64,000 nt of DNA from Asterella californica. Taxonomy: Eukaryota > Streptophyta > Marchantiopsida > Marchantiales > Aytoniaceae. Positions 10,300-21,306 of this stretch are shown one piece after another (position 1 is the first letter of the stretch; each line of letters opens with the position of its first letter). The position numbers were made by a program, and so were the translations under genes. The notes under the pieces are model-generated. The model had not been told where the DNA came from. It did no database searches and saw nothing but the letters and a program-made list of their open reading frames with translations. The stretch spans positions 3,224,001 to 3,288,000 of the forward strand of contig JAYKYS010000012.1 in assembly GCA_036924285.1 (NCBI GenBank). The letters are read 5' to 3'.

Positions 10300-10745
10300 G
10301 CTGCATAAATCAAGTCTATCCGTTTCTCTCTCCTCGTGCTTCGAGTAAAAGAAACGGATGCTTGAAGGAAAAATATGCATGCAGATCAACTTCGAAGAAC
10401 TTTTCTCGCTTTCGGTTATCACAACAAAGGTAAGTGTTATGTATAATTCTATACTAAATTATAAGGAAATTATAAATTTATCTATAAATTTTAAGTGATA
10501 ATTACATCTAGAGTTAGAGGACGATCAGAAATAACTCATAAAGCGATCACGGACAGATGCACTACCGAAACCACAAGTACGAGAGGGCATTAAGAAACAT
10601 ATATTACATAAATCTAGATTTTAATTTATTATTAACCCTTCTTTATTAAAATTTAAATAAAAAATTAAATCTTTACATATTTACCTCCTCCATCAGAATA
10701 TGGAGCGAAAGCAAACTCCCCAAGGGAAAAGAAAATAGATCAAAT
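10300..10745. repeat. Dispersed repeat shared with 57225-57720, with a splice-donor-like site
   Basis: From about 10430 the sequence aligns by eye with 57468 onward. Shared landmarks are AG or AC followed by GTAAGTGTTATGTATAATTC versus GTAAGTATTATGTGGAATTC, ACTCATAAAGCGA versus ACCCATAAAGTGA, AAACATATATTA in both, and TTTACCTCCTCC versus TTTACCTCTTCC before a GGAG motif. The GTAAGT in both copies has the form of a 5-prime splice site. Upstream similarity is weaker. It is either an old dispersed repeat or a duplicated gene 5-prime region; no coding exon is recognised. Confidence 0.6.
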
Positions 10746-10767
10746 TCGGGTAAAACTTCGTTTGGGT

Positions 10768-10797
10768 GGGACAGATGGGACAGATGGGACAGATGGG
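10768..10797. repeat. Three tandem copies of the 9-mer GGGACAGAT
   Basis: Three exact GGGACAGAT units are followed by GGG. It is a short microsatellite-like repeat in non-coding DNA. Confidence 0.9.
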
Positions 10798-11588
10798 TTA
10801 CAGATGTGGGCGCTTATTCCGCAGAATATTTATCTAACAAAGATAACTGTAGACATATCCTAGGCACGGAAGATGATATAGATTACAGTCTCTTAGAAAT
10901 GAAAAGATATTAATTAAGTACTTCTAATCATGTGTTTCGTTTTTAGATTTATAGTTTATTATCGAAATAGTTTTAGTTCTCGAGGGTAGCTCAAGGATGT
11001 CAAGACAACTTCAAGAGAGAATGCTGCTTTAAACAGTTGCTCACAACATCGAGGACCCTCTCACTAGGTCTCCAGGTTATCACATTGTAACTGACGAGTT
11101 CAAAATTTTTAAATTTCAAAAAAATTGAATATTTGATTCTACATAATAGGCGGGAACTTAATACTCACCCAAATAAAAAGCTTAACATAATTCATGATAC
11201 TTATGAAAATAACTTGTGAGCAAAATAATATTTATCGTGATCAAAATTTAGTAGTATAATTGCATAAAGTCACGAATGAAGAGTACATCATACTCCTCAT
11301 TCAGTGAAACACAATATCTCTTAACCCATCTTTATCTACGCTGTCGAATCCGGTACAAGTTGTGGAGAGGAAACCATAGAATCAACTACCTGACTATGCA
11401 TCTGTGTATCTTTTACATCGTCTTGGTGTTTTCCAGAAGCTTCTCCATCAATGTTAGTGGCACTTTGGGACTCAGCAACAATGAACTCATGATCCACCAC
11501 GGGTATATCAAAGCTCAAGTGAGTTACTAGTGGGTGTTGAAAACTGAGTCAATTGACATGTCCATGTCATGCTTCTCACCTTTTTGTG
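10798..11588. other. AT-rich spacer, nothing recognised
   Basis: Low-complexity AT-rich DNA with short open frames on both strands and no domain motif. The minus-strand frame at 11336-11518 lies just downstream of the methyltransferase pseudogene and might be its 3-prime part, but I see no family feature in it. Confidence 0.5.
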
Positions 11589-12385
11589 TCACAACGTCTG
11601 CATCCGGAAGATTCTTGAGCTTGTGAACATGTGTCGATATGTACATGACTTGTATGTTTTCAATCCCCTAGCAACGCAGTGGCAGCCTGGTTGTAGAGAA
11701 CACACGAGTGTCGTACTGGACCCACTACATGAATCTATTATCCAATCACTTAGTCTGGAGCAGTCATTGATGAGTTGAGCGACAACTTTCCACGACTTCT
11801 GGTATACATTAGCAGGTTTACCGTCAGACAACATAAAAAGAAATGCCAAGACAAAACAATGCATTAAAGTAAAATGTGCGTCCATGGATGCACATAAGAT
11901 AAGACGAATGTCTCATCGACATCTTACCATCTTTGGACCAAAAGCCAATAGTGTAATATTCGTGGTTCATCATCATCCGCGGTCCACAAGCATTATTGTA
12001 GTTAGTCTTCATCGAGACTCCAACGCTGATATTGCAACCAACTTCTCACAGAGCTTCACTAGTTGTGACAGCTTGTTGTAAAGTATGGAAGATTACTATG
12101 GTCCAGTACTCTGATGTACTCAGCAGACTCAAATTGACCGTGATGGTCAAATTATCATCATGCATAAACGAATGCGAGTCGTCCTGCATGCACTCCTTGA
12201 TGTTCAAACCGTACGGCACGTCAGCTATCGCTAACATGAATAATTGTTTGAGAACAGTTGCGATCATGTGTCTCATGTCACCTTTGAGCACCTACCACTT
12301 GTAAGATTATGTCAACCCTTCATTAGACCAGGTACGGAACCTCATATATAAGTCTCACAAGACATTTGGATCTCCACGTTCCTCC
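11589..12385 (-). pseudogene. Beta-class DNA amino-methyltransferase pseudogene (N6-adenine/N4-cytosine type)
   Basis: Read on the minus strand from about 12385. An RTWSNEGLT stretch and a leading GDMRHMI phrase (GD start of the beta-class fold) precede IADVPYGLN at 12228-12202, a variant of motif IV (D/S-P-P-Y). After STSEYWTIVIFHTLQQAV and a core ending NHEYYTIGFWSKDGK, a frame change leads to DGKPANVYQKSW and then DWIIDSCSGSSTTL (11747-11706). That is motif I, the S-adenosylmethionine site, usually DPFxGSGTT. Motif IV before motif I defines the beta class of amino-methyltransferases. Three in-frame stops in the N-terminal part, one inside the core and the frame change make it a pseudogene. 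DVPY rather than SPPY favours an adenine-type ancestor, with low certainty. Similar methylases occur as multicopy, sometimes element-like genes in algae and non-seed plants. Confidence 0.72.
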
Positions 12386-13160
12386 ACTTCCGGATATTCT
12401 ATTTATTTCTTTTTGTTAGCTTATTTTTTGCCATCCATTCTCGTGTCGTGAACCGACTCATGATTATGGGAGGATTGGAAGACAAAATTTTCACACTTGT
12501 TGATAGTGTACATCTGTGTGCATGAATGTGTAGGGCTCGTCGAGATGATCAATTGGAGTTCTTGGACCGTCACGAATAGATGCATATTAAACGAGTTACA
12601 TCTGGTTAGAGATTTTACTGTTTATTATGCTGATGTGGCAGCTCGAGGTCGACGTGACAAGTGTTGACAGTGTATTTTTATGACGTGCTGATGAAGCACT
12701 TTTTTGAGGTACCACTTTTTTTTCGGTGCTGATTGGATCATTTTATGAATGGATCATTTGCTGACGTGTGGACTTGAAGTGATGTGTAACTTGTTAAGTG
12801 ATGGAAGGACACTTGGAAGGACCCGATGTTGACAAATGACGATGAGAGAGGATGTCACGTCTATCAACGGTGCATGACATGAAATGGAGTTAGGACAAAG
12901 TGGCACCCTACATATATGCAACTTGGAAGGTCGTGGCGGCGACACATGTTATCTTCAAGAGGGCAACTCCGAATATAAAAAGGTTCGTGCAAGTTGATTA
13001 TTGAGGGTTTGATGAGGTCCAGACGTTGGGAGGCTGTGCATTTTTAGTCGTGAGTTTCAGAGGAGTTGGGAATGAGTTGAGAATGAGCAAGTTGGATCAT
13101 CTGATCGATTCTCAACAAAGCGATTTTTTGGATCTGGTCGAGATGACACATCTAGTAAAT
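12386..13160. other. Spacer with a TATA-box-like site; possible LTR start
   Basis: No gene is recognised. GAATATAAAAAGG at 12971-12983 is a good plant TATA-box match on the + strand, and TGTTGACAGTG near 12663 could be an LTR 5-prime edge. With the palindromic block that follows, this might be the LTR of another old element feeding into the coding relics at 13.9-14.7 kb. No second LTR copy is in the window, so this stays a guess. Confidence 0.3.
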
Positions 13161-13734
13161 CTCGATGGTAATTTCAAAATGTGCGTGCGTCTTTTATCAC
13201 CAAGATCTGGAGTTTAGAGTGATTATAGACGGGAGGTTGGGGGGCCAGAAAACAGTCAAGAAGGGTCTAGATGGTGTGTTCGGCGGTAATATAGAAATAC
13301 ACGTTTCTTGATTTTCGTAGAGATCTGAACTCAGAGAGATCAGACAACTTTGAGATGGCGTAACTTCTTGTAGTTTAGGGTGACATTGGACTTGTTGGGA
13401 AGAGAGATTTCAGACGAGATCAAAATCACTTGATTTGGAGTTGTACAAAAGGAGTCACAAGGTTTTGAATTTGACTATGTGTTTATGATCATTATGCAAT
13501 CTCGGCGGTAATCTGGAAATGTGCGTTTGCAGATTACTATCCACTTTAGTGCTAGGAGGGATCAGTAACATTTGGGACATAATTTTTGCCAAAGGGCTCT
13601 GTTTTGGATCATTTTTGTGTCGTTGGAAGATATCGACAAGATCTTTCTAACTCATGGGTCAGACTGGGAGAGAAGATGACCGAGGAGAAATCTCAACAAT
13701 CATCTAGAAACGTGCGTCTCTAGATTACCGCCGA
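13161..13734. repeat. Four copies of a GTGCGT-centred palindromic motif
   Basis: Related strings occur at 13161-13189, 13281-13308, 13501-13536 and 13703-13734. The third reads GGCGGTAATCTGG, a GTGCGT centre, then GCAGATTAC. The fourth has a CTAGAAACGTGCGTCTCTAG centre followed by ATTACCGCCG, the reverse complement of the start of the third. Together they imply an ancestral palindrome of about 38 bp, kept in halves. Spacing is about 120-220 bp. The function is unknown. Confidence 0.6.
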
Positions 13735-13929
13735 CTTCTGTACTTTGAGATCGACTTGGGATTTGGAAGAGCCGTAACCCGATCTATAATGCTCTGGTTT
13801 GGATGATCATTCAATAAATCGGTTTTGGTTTTAGAAACGAGGTGAACTTTTTGTGCAACTTCACTATTCTTTCTACCACGAGTTCTCCACCGCCAAAGAC
13901 CAGATGTCATCTTGGACAACATTCATGTA

Positions 13930-14720
13930 ACGTAAGAGACGACATCGTTATGAATTTAGAGAACGTCAGCTGCGTGATCTCATAAACGAGTTTCAAGTCA
14001 ACAATGATCTCAAAGAGGAGTATCTTCAATGGATTACATGTTATTTTCATCGACAAAAGAGTGATCAAAAAACATCTTGAAGTAAGTTTACAGTTTATTG
14101 TCAGTCGTGAATATGTTTACTATTTAAGTCAGTCAATTGTATTACAACTCTCCTCTATATTTCTCATCTCACTGTCTATTTGTACAGATCCGAAGAACGA
14201 AATTTCAAGTTGTTGGATGGGAACATAATCAAGTCACAAGTGTATATAGGTATGAACATGGAGTAGATATTTGTGTTCATTGTTGATGAACAAAATTTTC
14301 AAAGAAAGTAGATACATCACAATTTGGTAATATATCACCAAAGCACATCAAATATCTATGGGAAAAAGAGTATTTGACAAACAGAGATTTTTTTTTCGAT
14401 CCATATCTTCTCATGAAAATAAACAATGGATTTGAAGATTTTGACAATACGATATTAGAGTTTCTTGGCTCTATAGCAAACAAGAGACATCTAAATAAAA
14501 AGCACTTGAATTTCTAATCTATTTACGGATTTTAGATGAGATTTATGAATAGCACAATATACCTAGAGTGTTTTTCAAGAAAGACACATGCAATTACATG
14601 ATTTCATGCTTGTTGAGTAATATCGTCACATTTAAGAACCAGAAAATATGTATGAGATGTCAACTCATGTGATACAACTTCATCGTCAAAGTAAGTCCAA
14701 TATCTTACAATGATGGTTTG
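13930..14720 (+). pseudogene. Unidentified decayed coding relics
   Basis: Several + strand frames have protein-like composition without recognisable family motifs. They are a charged stretch near 13935-14080 (RERQLRDLINEFQVNND, then EEYLQWITCYFHRQ), a 74-codon open stretch at about 14291-14516 (VDTSQFGNISPKHIKYLWEK), and a piece at about 14530-14670 with VFFKKDTCNYM and a CMRCQ pair. A GTAAGT at 14080 and a TTTGTACAG at 14180-14188 could bound an intron of about 108 bases. Two TGA codons sit just before the 14291 stretch. It may be a dead host gene or an unclassified element; I do not recognise it. Confidence 0.35.
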
Positions 14721-15239
14721 CAATTTTGGAGTGAGTTGTTTCTCATGCTAGCGTCTTATGATATCAAGAGAGACACCATATCTGGTCATAGCTTTACATG
14801 CGTACGTTAGATCACTTTTGTCTCTTTGCGCATAGATGCAGCAATAAGTTTGAGAAAGTAATGTCGTCTTGGATTTCTCAACGTACTTGTATTTGGCTCA
14901 TCTTCTCTGAGAGATCTTGGTTTTGTCACGTATCTTGTTTTATCAGTTCAAACGTGTGTCTCTCTTTTGCAGCAGCCCACTTATCATTGATTTTTGAAAT
15001 CTACAAAAAATGAAGTAGTAATAAAGTGCAAAGATGAATTGAGGTACGAAGAACAGAGTGAAGTACGAAGAATGGACTTCTTCACTTATCATTTCTTTCT
15101 TTGAACAGTTTTCGTCGAAGAGAAAATTCTTTGTCGATATCTTTCTATCAACATTTTTGTCTTTTTAGTACTATTGACACGATACAACAAATGACCTAAC
15201 TCACCGTTCTTATACATTGTTACGGCTTTGTCACACGTG
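14721..15239. other. Spacer, nothing recognised
   Basis: One + frame (14798-15013) has no domain feature. The stretch ends at the first base shared with the family 1 LTR core. Confidence 0.5.
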
Positions 15240-17254
15240 TGTCACATCAGTTTAGCACCCCGGCTAGGTTGACCGAGTGCAGAGTGGCTAATCTTGGTAG
15301 GGCTGTTAAGGCGAGTTCTTGGGATAGCCCACTAGGGGTATACTTTGCATGTAAGGCTTGGAAGAAATCGTTCTTCGAGTTGAGCATTCAAGCTCATGGT
15401 TATGGTGGATAGTTTTGTTCAGTGTAACCCGGATTCTCTACGAGCTAGAATGGGTTTGGCTTGACTGTTTGATGAGTAATCGTTGTTGTCATGAGGACAT
15501 TGTGGAGATGATAATTTCTCTGTTGAGATTACTCGAAGAACTGAGTGCAAGTCGAGGCAGAGTTTAGTAAGAGCTCACTGATATGAAATCGTCCGCTGGT
15601 ATCTCGTGTATCGTCGTTAGTGTTTGATTATTGGTCTCTTCAATCGAGGTGTGCGTGGGCATATGATACCTTGCTGTTCGCGGATCGATTGCTGTTGTGA
15701 GATCGGGTGTGGATTTTTTGTCATGCGAAAGCGCTGCAGGAATTTTACGAAATGTTTTTGAAGTGATCTATTCGAGCCGGAGTGCACGTTTGGACGTGGC
15801 AGACGAAATACTTGTCAATGTCAGACCGGAGTGGGCTCATGAGAAGCGCATTGCAGAGATAATTCTAGTGCATCAAATTTTGTGGAGTTTGGTCGAGCAT
15901 CGACGAAGTTATGACATGTTGAAGTTCGCTGCCGTGTACGCCGAAAGTGCAAAAAAGTTAGTTACGTCAGATTTTTGTGCAATTTCTTTTAGAAACTCGA
16001 GTTTGTGAGTTTCCTTGTAGTGGTGGTTGGTTGCGAATTGTGATTTGTGTATTCGCGAACCTGTTATGGTGTTTTTGGGTTGGCTTTGGATGTTCTTGCT
16101 GTTTTACGTCAGATTTTTGGTTGTCGAGCCTCCTTTGATACAATTTGAGGTGTAGCCGAGCCTCTTTTGGTGTGCGAGTATACTAGTTCCTCTCCTACTC
16201 AAGCAGAGCGGAGCGGAGAGTGCGCAGAGGTGTCGTGGTGTTAGGAGGAGTTTAGAGACTTAGAGGCTTAGAGGAGAAGAGGTGCGTGAGTGCAGAGGCA
16301 TGAGAAGCGGAGTGCGAGAGTGCGGAGTCCGAGCCTGAGTCCGGCCGCAAGTCAGCTTGCTGGCGTGCGTGAGAGAGATATGCAAGCTTTCAGATGTGTA
16401 GGAGGTGTAAAACCAGCAGGTCACCCATCCCAACATTATTCCTGAGCTTGCACGCTTAACTCTGCAATTCTTAGCTTTGACTTTACCACTAGACCAATAG
16501 CTCTTGGTGTCTTCAAGGGATGCGTGCAAGTATTTATGGACTTGTTTAAGGTAGTAGGAGACCTGTTCGTACGTTCCTAGAGGAGTGGTAGGACGACCCC
16601 ACAATATTAGGAGAGAGCTCCAGTTGCGGTATCACATCTCCATGCGATAGATGGTGTATGGAGACTGTTAGTGGATGTTTGGTGTTGTGACATTGTAGAG
16701 CTATCTTGGAAGATATTCTAGGAGTTTCTAGCCAATTAAACATTGAGATAGTGACTCTAGGTACTATTTTGGATTGTCAGTCGTCATATATTATACATAT
16801 GGCTACCAAAAGATCGAGAGTCAGTCCGAGTGGGGTTAGGTTTCTCGTTATTTGAATGTTTGAGTGTAGAGAGTTATCGTTTGGACTTCTAGTCATTGGA
16901 ACCTCTCCATATTCTACTTCATGTTTGTGCGTCGCATTTGCTTGTGTTGGCGCTTGATTCTCAAAGTGAATTCACTCCAGTGTGTTGTCTATAGTGAGAC
17001 TGGAGTTGAGGATCAGTCAGACTACTTTTGTTTCTCTCACGGTGAGGTTGGACTAGCGACCAACAGACAGTGAGAGGTTGTCTGTGATGATGGTAGATAC
17101 AAGTTGTCTTTACCTTGACTGTCCTAGTAGGAGATAGATGAGCTCAATAGGAGCGGGGTTAGGCAAGTTGTGGTTACGGTGGTGATGAGGATTTCCGCAT
17201 TCTGGTTAGAGAGTGTTCACGAGATTCTATCATCACGGAGTTCTCGGGAGGTTC
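15240..17254 (+). repeat. 5-prime LTR/leader portion of element B
   Basis: Starts TGTCACATCAG, matching TGTCACGTCAG at 47964 and the weaker copy at 7545. Conserved blocks include GGATAGCCCACTAGGGGTAT near 15313 and the CCCGGATTCTCTACGAGC phrase near 15428. From about 15.9 kb it aligns with the beginning of the window. TTGGCGCTTGATTCTC near 16950 might be a primer-binding site, but the match to a tRNA end is not established. The part ends in GTTC, the 4-bp target duplication of the Tat-like insertion. Confidence 0.65.
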
Positions 17255-18161
17255 TGTAAATCCTTCACGATCCCATCGATCAACTACCCCCCGATCTCTC
17301 AACCACCACGATCGTCATCAATGAATCTGCAAATGTCGGATCTGTCTCTCACTCAGGGGTCACCTCTGATGGCTTTGATGGAAGCACACCATGAATCTTG
17401 AAGGGAAAAATGCTAAGTTCACTCATTCATACACCCACAAACTTATCAACTAAAAATCTCCATAAACTCATCAACTAAAATCCTCCATTCTAACGACGTC
17501 TCTCAAGTTCTTACATGCTAAAAATATCCCACATTCTCTATATTACTCAAGTTGTCATTACGACGATGTGAAAACAAGGATGAGGAGCTCTTCTCTACTC
17601 CTCTATTTATACATTCTAGGTTTTTACTTTGGTACCCTCGGTAACTCAGCCGTAACTACTTTTACCGGGTTTTACTAAGATATTACTTAAGGTAAAAGTA
17701 TTAATCACATGGGCTTCTTACCTTTTCACATGGGCTTATTCCTTCAAAGTCAACAACTTCTAGAAAGATTATGAAATATCCTCAAGGAATCTCAAATTTA
17801 CACCTCCCCTCTACACTAGGACCCACTAAAAAGGAAACATGTGGAATCTCTTCTTGTTTTTAATGCCCACAAAGTCCACAACTTTAATCCAACCACTAAT
17901 ATCAAGTCAAAAAAGAGATAAGGGATACTTTCCACCTCTTTTCTACCTTTTAGACAAGATGACAAGATAGTAGTGCTCACTCTTTATCTGAATTCTGTCA
18001 AAAGTACAGCTAAGTTTAACCATAACTAACTTTTAGCTAGTCATGACTAACTTGATACCTCCTTAAAGTACTTTGGCAGCAAATAAACATTCTCAACACT
18101 TAGTTATAACTAAACACCTTACTAATAGATAAACTTCCTATGTGTAACATAGGTCGTTACA
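17255..18161 (-). repeat. 3-prime LTR of the Tat-like element
   Basis: Matches 25094-25996 along its length with scattered substitutions. Both end GTAACATAGGTCGTTACA on the + strand. The first 11 bases here (TGTAAATCCTT) have no match in the other LTR, which runs directly into the primer site. A minus-strand TATAAATA box lies at 17604-17611. Confidence 0.9.
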
Positions 18162-18174
18162 TTTTACCCGCCGA

Positions 18175-19524
18175 CTAAATTTTCACTCCGTCCTCGGAGT
18201 GAAGAGAGAACTTTCGTCGATGAAACAACTTCAACTTGTCATGGTTGACCCGATCGAATCTCCTTCCTCCCAACTCCTGAAGGTCATATGTGAAGTTGCT
18301 CCACACCTTATCTACAACAAAAGGACCAAAATATCTTGGAAGAAACTTCTTCCTAGCCCTCTTGAATCTGATAGCATCATACAACATAACCCAATCTCCG
18401 ACTTGAAAAGGTTTTACCTCCTTCTTGTCCAACCGTTTGTCGTAACTCTTCTTTTGATACGCCTGAGCTCGTTCCATCCGGATCATTGCTATCGTTCGGG
18501 TCTCTTCCAACTCCATGAGTTGCTCTCTTCTTGATCTGACCACGTCTTCTCCTCTCGACCTTTTCAACTTTCGTTGAATAGTTTGAAAAGTATCCAATTC
18601 GAATTGGATCGGCAACTTGGACTCCACTCCATAAACCAGTCAAAATGGAGAGTACCCAATAGAAGTCTTTGTTGTCGTTCGATATTCCCATAAGATGGCA
18701 TGTAGCCTCTTATCCCAAGTATGTTTCGCAGTCTCAACACCAGCATCTTTGACGAGCATCATACAAAGTGTAAGATTGGTCTTCTCCGCAAGACCATTAG
18801 CATTTGGTTTGTATGAGGTCGTTACTCGTGCCTTGATAGAAAAAGTGTTGTAGCATAGCAGTAATCATGCTCCCTACAAACTCTTCTCCTCTATCCGAAA
18901 CCAACTCTAATGGACATCCAAATCTTGTGATGATCCTCTCCCATAGGAATCTACCGACTTCTGTTTCATTGGTCTCTCTCAAAGATCTAGCCTCTACCCA
19001 CTTGGTACAATAGTCAGTGACGACTACAATGTATCTATTGCCTCGAGGTGTCTTATTAAGAGGACCTACAAAGTCAATACTCCACTTCTCAAACGGCCTT
19101 AATACTGGAATTGATCTTAAAGGAGGTGTTCTAGTAGACTTTAGAGCAAATGCTTGACATACGTCACAAGTTTTGCAATAGTCTAAACATTCCTTGAAAA
19201 TACCTCTCCAATGATAATCAGCATCCAAAATCTTGAAGGCTGTTATCTTACCAGCAAAGTGATCTCCGCAAACAGTACCGTCGTGAAACTCGTGCATTAG
19301 CTTGAACGCCTCCTTCTGACCAACTGCTCTTCTTAGTAAGCCATCTGCTCCTTGATGAAATAGAATTCCCTCCACCATGGTGTAAGGTTTGCATCTCTTG
19401 ATCAACGCGTTACGTTCTCGAGGATGCATACCTTCTGGAAAAGAGCCATCTGCAAGGAAACTCCAAATTTCATTGTACTCGTTCGGTATCTCCTCAATGC
19501 TTGTGATGGTCATCAGATGCTCGT
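18175..19524 (-). pseudogene. pol: Integrase of the Tat-like element
   Basis: The 18797-19513 frame (238 codons) has the zinc domain HEFHDGTVCGDHFAG followed by CKTCDVCQAF. The catalytic core follows with SIDFVGPLNKTP (first Asp) and LVSDRGEEFVGSM (second Asp). The third acidic residue lies in the gap 18628-18796, where frames are broken. The 18175-18627 frame supplies the C-terminus, including VGDWVMLYDA and PRYFGPFVVDKVW, the GPY/F module, and ends without a chromodomain. A purine-rich stretch next to the 3-prime LTR (18162-18175) is a weak polypurine tract. Confidence 0.85.
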
Positions 19525-19989
19525 CATCAGATGCTCGTCTGGAAACGAATCATCAAATGGTTCTTCTCTCTCATCATCATAAGCCCTCGACAAAAGATCA
19601 ACATTCGCATGCTTTTTCCCTAGTCTATCTTCGATCACATAATCATATTCTGTTAGAAGGATCTTCCAACGAGCAATACGACCTTCGGCATTAGGCTTAT
19701 TAAAGATATACTTCAAAGCCTTGTGATCTGTGACTATGGAAAATTTCTCTCCTAGCAAATAATACCGAAATTTCTTCAATCCAAAAATCACCGCTAATCC
19801 TTCTCGTTCAATCACGGAGTAGTTCTTCTCCGCTGGAACCATCTGCCTACTAGCATAAGCTATAGGATGATCATACCCATCTCCATCTAATTGACTTAAT
19901 GTACATCCGATTGCTACATTGGTGGCATCCGTATACAGAATAAATGCTTTACTCCACTCAGGTTTAGCAAGTATAGGAGCTGTCACCAA
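19513..19989 (-). pseudogene. pol: RNase H of the Tat-like element
   Basis: 158 codons in frame with the RT upstream. They contain FILYTDATNVAIGCTLSQ (first active-site Asp), YASRQMVPAEKNYSVIEREG, FSIVTDHKALKYIF and the closing DRLGKKHANVDLLSRA. Degradation of the RNA template is the role. The frame is broken after DEHLMTSI by an exact 14-bp tandem duplication (units 19511-19524 and 19525-19538), which shifts the reading frame before integrase. Confidence 0.87.
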
Positions 19990-20025
19990 TGCCTTTTTCA
20001 GCTCCTCAAATGCTTCCTTTGCCTT

Positions 20026-20830
20026 CTAATCATGCACTATCAAGTCAAAATCAACTCCCTTCTTCATGTACATAGTCAAAGCTATTGCTTTGTTTGAGAA
20101 GGAAAAGACAAACTTACGATAATATCCAACCATGCCAAGAAACTGTCTCAACTTTGTCAAGTTGATCGAAAATGGAAGATCCACAATCTTCTTCACCTTC
20201 TCAGGATCTATCGCAATTCCATTCTTGGAAATGATGTGTCCCAACAGTAGACCTTCTTCGTAGCCAAAGATGCACTTCTCTGGATTTAGAGAAGCGTTGG
20301 CTTGCTCCAACCGCTGCAAAACGTTGATCACATGATCAAAGTGGTCTTCCTTTCTTCCGTACACACAGAAATCGTCAATGAAATCCCGAACAAACTTCCC
20401 TATGAATGGTTCAAACACCTTGTTCATGAACCTTTGAAACGTGACCGGAGCATTACACAGTCCGAATGGCATCACCCGAAATGCAAATGTTCTCCAAGGA
20501 GTAGTAAAAGTAGTCAACTGCTGGTACTCCTGTGCTATCTTGATCTGGTTATACCCACTATAACCATCACCAAAGCTGTACCACTCATGACCAGCAACTT
20601 CCTCCAAAATCTCATCTATAAATGGTAGAGGATAATAATCCTTCTTGGTAACTGCATTCAACTTCTTATAGTCTATGCACACTCGCAGCTTATCATTCTT
20701 CTTCTTGATAATCACAATGGGTGAAACCCATTCTGAGTTCTCCACCTCATAGATGAAACTCGCCTCCTTCAACTTGTCTATCTCCTCCTTGACCATCATT
20801 GCCGTTGTGGGATTGACCCTTCTCTGCTTC
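20026..20830 (-). pseudogene. pol: Reverse transcriptase of the Tat-like element
   Basis: 257 open codons begin MMVKEEIDKLKEASFIYEV. Motifs in order are WVSPIVIIKKKN, RVCIDYKKLNAVT (residues 39-51), GDGYSGYNQI (77-86), MPFGLCNAPVTFQ (110-122), the catalytic FIDDFCVYG (140-148) and LLGHIIS (about 187). All RT core boxes are intact. The single TAG at 20026-20028 lies in frame with the RNase H frame that follows, so one nonsense change separates the two. The wording is typical of Athila/Tat polymerases. Confidence 0.88.
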
Positions 20831-20931
20831 TGTCAAACTGGTCTTGCGTTCTCCTCCAATTCGATTCGATGAGTCTCGAGAGTCATCTCCTTCAAATCCT
20901 TGTAGCTGAAAGCAAACACATGGATATATTT

Positions 20932-21306
20932 TCAAAATATATCTAGGAATCTACTTTTCTCCTCTTGAGTGACATTGATACCAAACTTCAGGGTAGAGAG
21001 TCTTCTCACAATCTCTGCCTCACTCAACTCTTCTTTGTCAGGATCTTTCTCCACTACTGGTCGAGGCAACAAGTCAATAGTACTAAGCTGATGTAATGAT
21101 TCATCTCGACCAAATCCTTCGTCCTCAGACGAGGATTCTTGATCGTAAGAATCTCCGGTATCTACTTCTGAGACACTTTGATCGTCCTCCGTATCAGATT
21201 CCCAATAGTCACTAGTGGGTCTATCAGAAGTCACAACTCCAACACCCGAGAGAGGAACTATCACTCTATGATCTCTAGGTCCAATCCGTAAGTATCCTTG
21301 TGCCAC
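20932..21306 (-). pseudogene. pol: Protease-RT linker, Tat-like element
   Basis: Overlaps the gag-protease end by 46 bases in another frame. It begins AQGYLRIGPRDHRVIVPL and then a very acidic Ser/Asp/Glu-rich tract. It ends VTQEEKSRFLDIF, the usual lead-in to Ty3 RT. It has no catalytic motif of its own. Confidence 0.6.

Noticed and set aside
14277..14483. Minus-strand 68-codon frame
   Set aside because: The + strand frame over the same bases is longer and more protein-like, so this is probably its shadow.
16945..16965. Primer-binding site TTGGCGCTTGATTCTC for element B
   Set aside because: No tRNA end I can name matches it, and the LTR edge beside it lacks a CA ending.
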